Of a DNA stretch of 64,000 nucleotides, positions 46,336-54,069 are shown one piece after another. The first letter of the stretch is position 1. Every line of letters starts with the position of its first letter. Source of the stretch: Caldilineaceae bacterium (GTDB lineage Bacteria > Chloroflexota > Anaerolineae > Caldilineales > Caldilineaceae); the NCBI GenBank assembly GCA_022823185.1, contig JAJDXQ010000025.1:1-64000 (forward strand), in the 5' to 3' direction. The position numbers and the translations under genes are program-made. The notes beneath the pieces were generated by a model. It searched no databases. It saw only the letters and a list, made by a program, of their open reading frames with translations, and was not told the origin of the DNA.

Positions 46336-49300
46336 ATGAAGCGCCTGCTTCAGCCGCCTGCTTTTCCTGTCGTTCTGGCCTACGGCGCCTTTGTCCTCCT
46401 CTTCTTCGCGCCCCATCTCCTGGGCCTCGCCGCATTCCCCGACAGCGACTTCACCCGGCACTTCCTGCCCTTCAGCCTCTTCCAACAGTCCGCAATTCTC
46501 GAGCTGCGGCTGCCCCTGTGGGACCCGCACACCTTCGCCGGGCACCCCTTCCTCGCCGACGCCCAATCCGCCGTCTTCTACCCGATCAACAATGCCCTCC
46601 TTATCCTGACCAGCTTCGACCGCAGCCCCGCAGGCAGGCTCTACTGGCTCCAGGCCGAGGCCGCCCTCCACATCTTTCTCGCCTGCCTTTTCACCTACCT
46701 GCTCGTCCGCCGCCTGACCGGGAGGAAAATGGCCGCCTTCACAGCCGGCGCGATTTTCGGATTCTCCGGCTATCTCACCGGCTATGCGCCGCTTCAACTC
46801 GGCATTCTGCGCGTCGCTGTCTGGCTGCCCGCCATCCTCCTCCTGCTTCTGCCGAACGCGGAGAGCCCCGAACGCGGCGCCGATGAAGAGCACGCGCCGC
46901 GCCCGGCAGCATCTCTCAGCCTTCTATTCCCGCAATGGAAACGCTGGCTGGCCGCGGCAGGTGTGCAAGCGGTCGCCTTCTTCGGCGGTCATCCCCAGAC
47001 CTTCATGTTCCTCTCCTACGCCGTTGCCGGTTGGATGCTGATGCTCTTCGTCAGCGATCTGCGCAGGCAACGAGGATGGGGCGGCCCGGGCAAGTCCGCA
47101 GTTCAAGCCGTTGCAGTGAGAATGCTGCTGTACGCGGGCATGGCTGCGGCGTATGCCGCGGTTCTGGCGCTCTTGACGTTGGCCCAGCTATGGCCGGTCT
47201 ATGAGTTTACGCAACACACCTTGCGCTCTTCGCTTACCTTCCAGGAGGCGAGCGGCGGCTTCCCGTTGAGGGATACGTTGCAGTTTCTGCTCCCCGGCCT
47301 CTACACGCTGTATTCCCCGCAATACGTCGGCGTGGCTGCCCTCGGCCTCGCCTCTGTTGCCGCCGCCGCCCTGCTATCATCCGGCTTCTCGCTGCCGAAC
47401 GGAGATCCGCACGCCCGCGCCGCCGCCTTCTACTTCTTGATCTGCGCGGCTGTCGCTCTCCTGCTCTCTTACGGCGGCAGGCTGCCCCTCTACAGCCTCT
47501 TCTATCGAGTCGCGCCCGGCGGCGACCTCTTTCGCGGCCAGGAGCGGGCGATCTTCCTGGTTGCCTTCTCGCTGAGCGTCCTCAGCGGCTATGGCATGGC
47601 GCTGCTGCCCGCGCTGTCCGCGCCGCGTAGGCGCGCTCTGTGCTACGGATTTGCCGCGACCGTCACCGCCGGCCTGACGCTCTTCTGGGTATGGCGGCAG
47701 CTTCCCGCCCGCGCCGATCTCTCGACCTCGGCCCTGCTCTGGCCCAGCGGTATGGCGCTGCTCATCGCCCTGGCTTTCGCCATACTGGGCGGTTCTCAAC
47801 TTGGGGGCGGCAGACCGCCCGGCGCGGCGCTGGCGCGCACGCCCCTCATCGCGCTGATCCCGCTGGCGCTCGTCGACCTGTTTGTCGTCAACTTTACGAC
47901 CAATCTTGACTTCGGTCCCGCCGTAAGGGATGGCCTTGTGCCCCCCGAAGCCGCGGCCGTGCTCCAGGTAGCCCAGTCTCAGGCCGAGCAGGCCGGTTCC
48001 CTCCCGCCGCGCGTCTACAACGAGCATCGAGTGCCCCGCAACAGCGGTCTCCTCCTCGGCTGGGAGGATCTCCTCGGCAAGAGCCCGCTGCGCCACGCCA
48101 AATACAACGAACTCCTGCAGGAGTTTCCTCTCGACCGGCTGTGGCAGCTGACCGGAACCGGCGCCGTCCTCACCTGGCAACGCGAACTGCCCGCCCCAAG
48201 CCGGTTGCTGGCCGAATTCCCCCAGCCGCAAAGCTCGACAACCTATCTCCACGCGCTGAACGACATCTCCCCGCGGCTCTGGTGGACCCAGCGGGCACGC
48301 GCTGTGACCGACAGCGAAGCCCTTGCCCTCCTCGCCAACCCCGCCTTCAACATGCGCGACGAACTCCTCATCGCCGCCTCCCATGCCCACGCCCTGGGCA
48401 ACAGCTGGCGGGATGGGCGGATCACGCTCGGCGACGGCGGCGGGGCCGCCCTGCAGGTTGAACGCATCGCGCCTGGGCATCTGCGTATCCAAATCGAGAG
48501 CGCGCAACGCGGCCTCCTCTTCCTCAGCCAGAAATGGCTGCCCGGCTGGCAGGCGCTATGGCAGGGCGAACAGTCTCTCCCTGTAGCCCGCGCCAACCAG
48601 GCCTTCCTCGCCATACCCGTGCCCGCCGGTTCCGGCACACTCGAACTCGTCTATCGACCCCGCAGCGCAGTTTGGGGTCTGGCTGCCAGCGGGATAGGCT
48701 GGCTCGGGCTGCTTGTCGCCCTTCGCGTTCAACTCCTGGCCGCCGCGCGAACCGTCTGGCAGCGCGCACACGGTGTAGTTGACCAACTCAGGGGCAAGCC
48801 CGCGCAACGCCATACCGGCCCCGCCGTCCCCGCCTTCGCCCGCGAGCATCTGCAGCGCGTCGTTCTGGCCAACACGCATCTCCAGCGCGGCGCGCTGCTG
48901 GCCGTGATCCTGCTTGGCTTTCTCCTCAGGCTATTCCGCCTCGGCTTCCGCGAACTCCGCGGGGACGAGAGCTTCGGCTTCTTCTTCAGCCTGAACGCCC
49001 CCGCCCGGATCGTGGCCCAAACACTGGCCATGCGAGAACCCCACCCCGTTGGCAGCTACTTCCTGCAGCACGCCTGGCTCCAGATCGCCGGAACCCATGA
49101 GTTCGCGTTGCGGTTTCTCTCCGTCCTCGCGGGGACGGCCGCCATCCCGCTCGTCTTCCTTCTCGCCAGACAGCTTCGCCTCGGCGCGTCAACCGCCCTG
49201 ACAGCCAGCCTGCTCCTGGCCGTAAACACCTACGCCATCTGGCACAGCCAGGACGCCCGCATGTACTCGCTGAGCCTGGCGCTCACCGCGGCCGCCACAC

Positions 49301-51018
49301 TCCTGGCCCTGCGCGTGATCCGGAAGCCCGGGCTCTGGCCCGCGCCCGCAGCCTACGCCCTCTGCGCGGCCGTCGCGCTGCACGTCCACTACTACGCCGC
49401 CTTTGTCATCTTGGCCCACAACTTCCATGTCCTCTTCCTGTTGCTGCGCAACATCTGGACGCGCCGTTCCCACCCCCCCGCCGGCCTGTTCCTGAAAGAA
49501 TGGCGTTCGGACGATGGCGGGCTGTTCATCCGTTGGAGTATCGGGCAGCTTTTGACCCTTGCTCTTGTCGCGCCCTGGTTCTTCAGCGCTTGGCAGACCC
49601 TGATCGGCTACGGCGGCAACGGCGATTCGCCCGCCTTTGGCGCAATGCTGTGGCGTTCTCTCAGCGTCTTTGCCCTGAGCGAAATGGTCCCCCATCCCGT
49701 CTGGCGGTTCGCCGCAGGCCTGCTGGCCGGATCGGTCATCATCGCAGGGCTCGCCTTCGGCCTCCGCAACACAACCAGGGGACAGCGCAGCGCCGAACAT
49801 AGCGCCGAACATAGCGCCGAAGCCGCGCCCGCCGACCCCAGGAGCCACACCGGCGCAATCGCCCCCAACACCGCAGATGACCCGCACGGGACTCCGCCCA
49901 GACCGGCAGGCGCGACCGTCCTCCTACTCCTCTACCTGTTCACCCCGCTTCTGGCAACGTGGCTCGGCGCCCGCCAGCGTCCCATATTCGATGAACGCTA
50001 TCTCGTCGCCGCGCTGCCGCCCTTCCTGCTGCTGATCACCGTCAGCGCGGCCAGAATGAGCCATTGGGTTGATACCCACCTGGGTTGGCGATGGCGCGCC
50101 TGGGTCGACGGCGTAGCCGATCCGCGCAACGCGCCGGATGCCGCCGCCCATCCGCCCAGCCTTCTCGCACGGTTGCCGCTCGGCCGCATTGCAGCCGCCG
50201 CGCTGATCATCCTCGTTGTGGCCGCCAACGCCTACACGCTGCGCACCCACTACTTTGACAGCAGGTCTCTGGGATGGCGCGCGCTGGCCGAAACCCTGGA
50301 TCGCTGGAGCGCCGGCCTTCCCCCGCAAGATGTACGTATCGCCGAAAACTTCCCCGACCCAACCCTCTCCTACTACTACAAGGGCGATGTCCAGCAGTTC
50401 ATGATTCCGCCCAGACCCCATGACGCCGGCGGCGCCGCGCAGGTCGTCGACTCCCTTATCCAGGGCAGCGTATACAGGGTCATTCTGCCCGCCGCGCCCG
50501 CTCCCAATTGGGACGCCGACGGCATTGCCCCGGATGCCCTCGCCGCCGGCTTCCACAAGGTCTTGCAGGAGCAGGTCGGCATCTTCCCCGTGCACCTCTA
50601 CGCGAGACCCGACCCGCAAGGCTGGCAGGAGTTGGACGCGCCGTTTGAAAACGGGATGATCCTGGCGCGGGCCCAACTGCGCCCGCAGACGGTGACCGCC
50701 TCCGGCATTCTGGTCATACACATGGACTGGAGAGAAGGTCAGGCAACGCCTACAGGCGGGGAAAAGATCTTCATCCACCTGCTCAACGAGTCCGGCGGCA
50801 TTCTTGCCCAGGCAGACCCAATCCTGCAGTTGAATGCCCCCGGAGAATTCAGCAGCGTCGGCCTCCGGCTGCCCGAAACTTTGCCGCCCGGCCCCATCCG
50901 TCTGATCGCCGGCCTCTACGACGCATCCCTGGAGGGCGCGCCCAAAATCATGACCGAATTCGGCGCAGACTCGGTCCTCCTGTCCCAATTTGAGAAAGCG
51001 GCGCCCCCAAATGACTGA
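46336..51018 (+). CDS. Very large membrane protein: YfhO-like half fused to GT39-like half
   Basis: A protein of about 1560 residues from the ATG at 46336; a GTG at 46303 would add 11. The first 830 residues resemble YfhO-type membrane glycosyltransferase-like proteins: AFPDSDFTRHFLPFSLF, LPLWDPHTFAGHPFLADAQS, many membrane segments, then a soluble beta domain ending LELVYRPRSAVWGLAASGIG. A second membrane block begins near 870 with LRLFRLGFRELRGDESFGFF, holding the acidic pair of GT39-like enzymes, and AIWHSQDARMYSLSLALTAA. The C-terminal 250 residues are soluble. It should act on polyprenyl-linked sugars outside the membrane. The fusion of two such enzymes is notable. Neighbours give no clue to the glycan. 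Confidence 0.75.
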   Translation: MKRLLQPPAFPVVLAYGAFVLLFFAPHLLGLAAFPDSDFTRHFLPFSLFQQSAILELRLPLWDPHTFAGHPFLADAQSAVFYPINNALLILTSFDRSPAGRLYWLQAEAALHIFLACLFTYLLVRRLTGRKMAAFTAGAIFGFSGYLTGYAPLQLGILRVAVWLPAILLLLLPNAESPERGADEEHAPRPAASLSLLFPQWKRWLAAAGVQAVAFFGGHPQTFMFLSYAVAGWMLMLFVSDLRRQRGWGGPGKSAVQAVAVRMLLYAGMAAAYAAVLALLTLAQLWPVYEFTQHTLRSSLTFQEASGGFPLRDTLQFLLPGLYTLYSPQYVGVAALGLASVAAAALLSSGFSLPNGDPHARAAAFYFLICAAVALLLSYGGRLPLYSLFYRVAPGGDLFRGQERAIFLVAFSLSVLSGYGMALLPALSAPRRRALCYGFAATVTAGLTLFWVWRQLPARADLSTSALLWPSGMALLIALAFAILGGSQLGGGRPPGAALARTPLIALIPLALVDLFVVNFTTNLDFGPAVRDGLVPPEAAAVLQVAQSQAEQAGSLPPRVYNEHRVPRNSGLLLGWEDLLGKSPLRHAKYNELLQEFPLDRLWQLTGTGAVLTWQRELPAPSRLLAEFPQPQSSTTYLHALNDISPRLWWTQRARAVTDSEALALLANPAFNMRDELLIAASHAHALGNSWRDGRITLGDGGGAALQVERIAPGHLRIQIESAQRGLLFLSQKWLPGWQALWQGEQSLPVARANQAFLAIPVPAGSGTLELVYRPRSAVWGLAASGIGWLGLLVALRVQLLAAARTVWQRAHGVVDQLRGKPAQRHTGPAVPAFAREHLQRVVLANTHLQRGALLAVILLGFLLRLFRLGFRELRGDESFGFFFSLNAPARIVAQTLAMREPHPVGSYFLQHAWLQIAGTHEFALRFLSVLAGTAAIPLVFLLARQLRLGASTALTASLLLAVNTYAIWHSQDARMYSLSLALTAAATLLALRVIRKPGLWPAPAAYALCAAVALHVHYYAAFVILAHNFHVLFLLLRNIWTRRSHPPAGLFLKEWRSDDGGLFIRWSIGQLLTLALVAPWFFSAWQTLIGYGGNGDSPAFGAMLWRSLSVFALSEMVPHPVWRFAAGLLAGSVIIAGLAFGLRNTTRGQRSAEHSAEHSAEAAPADPRSHTGAIAPNTADDPHGTPPRPAGATVLLLLYLFTPLLATWLGARQRPIFDERYLVAALPPFLLLITVSAARMSHWVDTHLGWRWRAWVDGVADPRNAPDAAAHPPSLLARLPLGRIAAAALIILVVAANAYTLRTHYFDSRSLGWRALAETLDRWSAGLPPQDVRIAENFPDPTLSYYYKGDVQQFMIPPRPHDAGGAAQVVDSLIQGSVYRVILPAAPAPNWDADGIAPDALAAGFHKVLQEQVGIFPVHLYARPDPQGWQELDAPFENGMILARAQLRPQTVTASGILVIHMDWREGQATPTGGEKIFIHLLNESGGILAQADPILQLNAPGEFSSVGLRLPETLPPGPIRLIAGLYDASLEGAPKIMTEFGADSVLLSQFEKAAPPND

Positions 51019-51157
51019 GCAACGCCCCTGCCTGAGCCCAGCCCGGCCATTCGCCAGCGGCGCCACTGCCGCCAGTCCATCGCCTGCCCAGATCTTCCCT
51101 GCCCGCCACCCCAAAATATGCCCGCCCCGCGGCACATACGCGCCCCCGGCAACCCCT

Positions 51158-51182
51158 GTAGGGGCGCCCCTTGTGGGCGCCC
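51158..51182. repeat. GTAGGGGCGCCCCTTGTGG inverted repeat
   Basis: GTAGGGGCGCCCCTTGTGGG continues into CGCCC. The arms GGGCGCC and GGGCGCCC are each self-complementary and can pair with one another around TTGT. It matches the degenerate copy at 18776. Confidence 0.7.
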
Positions 51183-51251
51183 AAACCCCTCCGCACAGTA
51201 ACCCTCCCTCAATCAGAGACGCCAACTCATTCCTCGCGCCCTTCTCCCCGC

Positions 51252-51300
51252 AGTTCCCCTGCCCTTCTCCGTGCCAATCCGTGGATCAAAGAGGTGTTGC
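51252..51300. repeat. Interspersed repeat (CTTCTCCGTG...GGATCAAA type)
   Basis: CCTTCTCCGTGCCAATCCGT, then GGATCAAAGAGGTGTTGCCG. It aligns with 17884-17960 and 16201-16275. Confidence 0.55.
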
Positions 51301-51505
51301 CGTTCGCCGTTTCCCTCCTCCCCGCCGCTTTGCCAATGGACAGAATCAGCCAAAATGAGATATGATTCAAATGCCCCTCCTGTGAGCCAGCCGGGAAATA
51401 TACGCAGTCGAGCGCTCGAACAGGAGGCCAATCCGTAGCGGCCTGCCCAGCAGGCAAAAGCCCGCCGCCTGCAATTGGGGTCACAAATAACCAGAAACGC
51501 AGAAA

Positions 51506-51835
51506 ATGAAACTGATCATCGCCATCGTCAACGAAGAAGACAGCCCCAACCTCCTCGACCGTCTCGGACGCCGCGGCTACGCCGCCACCATTACAGGCAC
51601 GCGCGGCGGCTTCCTCCGCATCAGCAACGCAACCATCTTCTGCGGCGTCCAGGACGAGCAGGTCGAGGACGTCCTCACCGTCTTCCGCGAAAGCTGCACC
51701 AGCCGCGTCCAATACGTAACACCCCTTCCCCCCGTCATGGAACCCGGCGAAATGCACATCCCCACCCCCGTCGAAAAACAGGTCGGCGGAGCCACCATCT
51801 TCGTCGTCCCCGTCGACCACTTCGAAAAAATCTAA
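51506..51835 (+). CDS. Cyclic-di-AMP receptor-like PII-type protein (DarA/PstA family)
   Basis: A 109-residue PII-like protein of the DUF970/DarA type. MKLIIAIVNEEDSPNLLDRL is the first strand-helix pair and GRRGYAATITGTRGGFLRIS holds the glycine-rich loop that contacts the nucleotide in known members. The family ends in GATIFVVPVDHFEKI, as here. In Firmicutes these trimers bind c-di-AMP. In this organism binding is likely but unproven. The gene is monocistronic and lies between repeat-rich gaps. Only a weak ribosome binding site precedes the ATG. Confidence 0.88.
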   Translation: MKLIIAIVNEEDSPNLLDRLGRRGYAATITGTRGGFLRISNATIFCGVQDEQVEDVLTVFRESCTSRVQYVTPLPPVMEPGEMHIPTPVEKQVGGATIFVVPVDHFEKI

Positions 51836-51924
51836 CCCCCCCAATCAAAAAAAACCCTCCCAATTCAAAGAGGATTCTCATCGCCGCCCCAAATGGCCAT
51901 CCGTGAAAAAATGGCAAAAAGATG

Positions 51925-51980
51925 TTAAAGGTGTTCTCTGTGGCCCTTCGCGGTTCAAAATGTGCTGAGGTGTTCCGCCG
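51925..51980. repeat. Interspersed repeat (CTTCGCGGTTCAAAA type)
   Basis: AAGGTGTTCTCTGTGGCCCT, then TCGCGGTTCAAAA and GGTGTTCCGCCGTTCGCC. Immediately followed by a heptad array. Confidence 0.5.
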
Positions 51981-51989
51981 TTCGCCGTT

Positions 51990-52038
51990 CACTGACCACT
52001 GACCACTGACCACCGACCACTGCCTACTCACCACTGCC
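51990..52038. repeat. Tandem heptad array, seven units
   Basis: Units are CACTGAC three times, CACCGAC, CACTGCC, TACTCAC, CACTGCC, in exact 7-bp register over 49 bases. The last two overlap the end of the FmdB-type gene on the minus strand. Confidence 0.9.
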
Positions 52039-52395
52039 GTCAGGCATCGAAGACTCAATCGACTCCGGGCTCTCCCCGGACTCCAGCCTCTCCACCACCT
52101 CATCCATCTCCTCATCCAGCGGCTCGCCCGTGCCATCGCTCATCTTGCGCATAAAATGCGCCAGCGCCCGCGGATCCTCCTGCTCCAACCCCGCCAGCAG
52201 CGCAGAATCCTCGGCCATCGACTCGATGCTGTCCTCCTCCGAACGCAGCACACGCAGCCGGCTCATCAACCGCCGCAAACGCGCCCCCCCGCACGCAGGG
52301 CAAGCCGCCGCCCCCGCCTCCGCCTCCGTCATCGTTCGAAACAGCACACTCACACGCTCCTTGCAATCAAAACAGAAATACTCGTATATCGGCAT
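52024..52395 (-). CDS. FmdB-type zinc ribbon protein
   Basis: A 123-residue protein starting with the FmdB/CxxC_CxxC_SSSS zinc ribbon: MPIYEYFCFDCKERVSVLF, then CPACGG. The two CxxC knuckles bind zinc. The remaining 80 residues are acidic and probably disordered (LGGS-like acidic runs such as DEEMDEVVERLESGESPE). FmdB-type proteins are regulators or partners of unknown role. GGAGGT precedes the ATG closely. The last codons lie inside a heptad repeat array, so the acidic tail may have been extended by repeat invasion. Confidence 0.85.
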   Translation of the reverse strand: MPIYEYFCFDCKERVSVLFRTMTEAEAGAAACPACGGARLRRLMSRLRVLRSEEDSIESMAEDSALLAGLEQEDPRALAHFMRKMSDGTGEPLDEEMDEVVERLESGESPESIESSMPDGSGE

Positions 52396-52459
52396 TGACC
52401 TCCGTCCTTCCCCCTCAATCCATACGCGCCGGGATTTTTCGCCCGCCTTTAATTTGCAC

Positions 52460-52465
52460 TATACT
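52460..52465 (+). promoter_or_regulatory. Possible -10 element before gmk
   Basis: TATACT, 145 bases before the gmk ATG. No matching -35 is clear. Confidence 0.25.
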
Positions 52466-52574
52466 GATTGCATACACCGTTTCCAGCGCAGTACGCTCGA
52501 CCGCCCATCATTATATCCAGCCCAATCCCCCGCCCAAAGCGATCGCAATATAGCAATAGCCAGCAACGAACATC

Positions 52575-52593
52575 CGACCACTGACCACTGCAG
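52575..52593. repeat. Heptad repeat just upstream of gmk
   Basis: CGACCACTGACCACTGCAG ends 16 bases before the gmk start codon. The following TTCAGAA is the only ribosome-binding candidate. Confidence 0.65.
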
Positions 52594-52609
52594 TTCAGAA
52601 ACACCGCCT

Positions 52610-53251
52610 ATGATTGAAATCCAGGACGATGTGGCCCCAATCTACGACCGGCAGAACGAACCCCATCCCATTCTGGTGGTCATATCCGGCCCCAGCGGCG
52701 TCGGCAAAGATACCACGCTGTCGCTGATGAAAGAGCGCAATCACCCCTTCCACTTCGTTGTCACCGCCACCACCCGCCCCCGCCGTCCCAATGAAATCAA
52801 CGGCGCCGACTACCACTTCGTCTCAGTCGGCGAATTCGCCGAAATGATCGACGCCAATGAACTGCTGGAATATGCCGTCGTCTATGGCGACTACAAGGGC
52901 ATCCCCAAAACCCACGTCCGCAAAGCCCTCGCCAGCGGCAAAGACGTGATCCTCCGCATCGACGTGCAGGGCGCCGCCACCATCCGCCGCCTCATTCCCG
53001 AAGCCGTCACCATCTTCCTCGTCGCCGAAAACGAAGAAGAACAGATGCGGCGGCTGCGCGAGCGCAAAACCGAAACCCCCGACAGACTGGAAATGCGCAT
53101 CGCCACCGCACGCAAAGAACTGCAGCAGCTGCGCGAGTTCCAGTACGTCGTCGTCAATCGCGACGACTGCCAGGAGGAAACCGTGGACAAAGTGATCAGT
53201 ATCATTCAGGCCGAAAAATGCCGCGTGGACTGGTCGCCCATAGACCTCTGA
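52610..53251 (+). CDS. gmk: Guanylate kinase
   Basis: A 213-residue kinase converting GMP to GDP. The P-loop is ISGPSGVGKDT near 25-35. TTRPRRPNEINGADYHFVS is the GMP-binding segment, and LEYAVVYGDYKGIPKTHV, DVILRIDVQGAATIRRL and FLVAENEEEQMRRL follow in canonical order. The open frame extends far upstream, but that part translates repeat sequence and the conserved domain begins near the ATG at 52610. The rhomboid gene follows 10 bases after the stop. Confidence 0.95.
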   Translation: MIEIQDDVAPIYDRQNEPHPILVVISGPSGVGKDTTLSLMKERNHPFHFVVTATTRPRRPNEINGADYHFVSVGEFAEMIDANELLEYAVVYGDYKGIPKTHVRKALASGKDVILRIDVQGAATIRRLIPEAVTIFLVAENEEEQMRRLRERKTETPDRLEMRIATARKELQQLREFQYVVVNRDDCQEETVDKVISIIQAEKCRVDWSPIDL

Positions 53252-53261
53252 GCGGGCTGCC

Positions 53262-54059
53262 ATGAACCTCTTCGGCAACCCGCCCCGCCCCGCCGGGCCC
53301 CCGCCCGCGCCCACCTTCTATATCCCCCTCGTACCCCCCCGCGTCAGCCGGGCCCTCATCGCCGTCAACCTCCTCGTCTTCGCCGCCACCTTCCTCTACG
53401 GCCTGTTCGAATACGGCGTCTGGAACGGCCCCACCAACCTGCGCGTCCTCTTCGACCTCGGCATGAAATCCAACTTCCATATCCTCCAGGGCCAGAGCTG
53501 GCGCCTCTTTACCGCCATGTTCCTCCACATCGGCCCCATCCATCTCATCTCCAACCTCATCGGCCTCTTCTGGCTCGGCCCCATCATCGAAGGCCACTTC
53601 GGCCACATCCGCTTCACCGTCATCTACCTGCTCGGCGGCCTCCTCGGCAGCATCGCCAGCTACGCCTTCTCCCCCGCCCTTTCCGCCGGCGCTTCCGGCG
53701 CCGTCTTCGCCCTCCTCGGCGCAACCATCATCTACTTCTACCGCTTCCGCGACAACATGGGCCGCCAGGGCCAATCCATGCTCCAGTCCGCCCTCGCCAT
53801 CCTCGTCATCAACCTCGTTCTCGGCTTCTCAGTCACCAACGTCGACAACTGGGGCCACCTCGGCGGCCTCGCCGGCGGCGTCATCATCGCCACCGGCCTC
53901 CTGCCCCGCTACCGCCCGCCCTCCATCCTCAACTTCGGCCGCCAGCCCCTCATCCGCGAACCGCGCATCCTCCGCACACTCGCCTGGACCCTCCTCTGCG
54001 CACTCCTCTTCTACGCCGCATTCCAAACCGCCACCCTCGCCGGCCCACCCCTCCGCTAA
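53262..54059 (+). CDS. Rhomboid-family intramembrane serine protease
   Basis: A 265-residue polytopic protein. The catalytic serine lies in the motif SAGASGAVFALLG near 145 and the partner histidine in NWGHLGGLAGG near 197. The HFGHIRFTVIYLLGGLLGSI segment and the WRLFTAMFLHIGPIHLISNL loop with conserved HxxxN-like pattern are typical. A proline-rich N-terminal tail and a short basic C-terminal region lie outside the membrane core. It cleaves transmembrane helices; substrates cannot be predicted. It follows gmk by 10 bases in the same direction. Confidence 0.93.
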   Translation: MNLFGNPPRPAGPPPAPTFYIPLVPPRVSRALIAVNLLVFAATFLYGLFEYGVWNGPTNLRVLFDLGMKSNFHILQGQSWRLFTAMFLHIGPIHLISNLIGLFWLGPIIEGHFGHIRFTVIYLLGGLLGSIASYAFSPALSAGASGAVFALLGATIIYFYRFRDNMGRQGQSMLQSALAILVINLVLGFSVTNVDNWGHLGGLAGGVIIATGLLPRYRPPSILNFGRQPLIREPRILRTLAWTLLCALLFYAAFQTATLAGPPLR

Positions 54060-54069
54060 CCCCTGGCCC

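Larger units (their letters stand above)
51019..51505. other. Repeat-rich gene-free stretch
   Basis: Holds the GTAGGGGC repeat at 51158, a CTCCGTG...GGATCAAAGAGGTGTT interspersed repeat at 51252-51300 and GGTGTTGCCGTTCGCC. No gene is supported. Confidence 0.55.

Noticed and set aside
52130..52609. Upstream extension of gmk
   Set aside because: It translates repeat and antisense sequence of the FmdB-type gene. The guanylate kinase domain begins after 52610.
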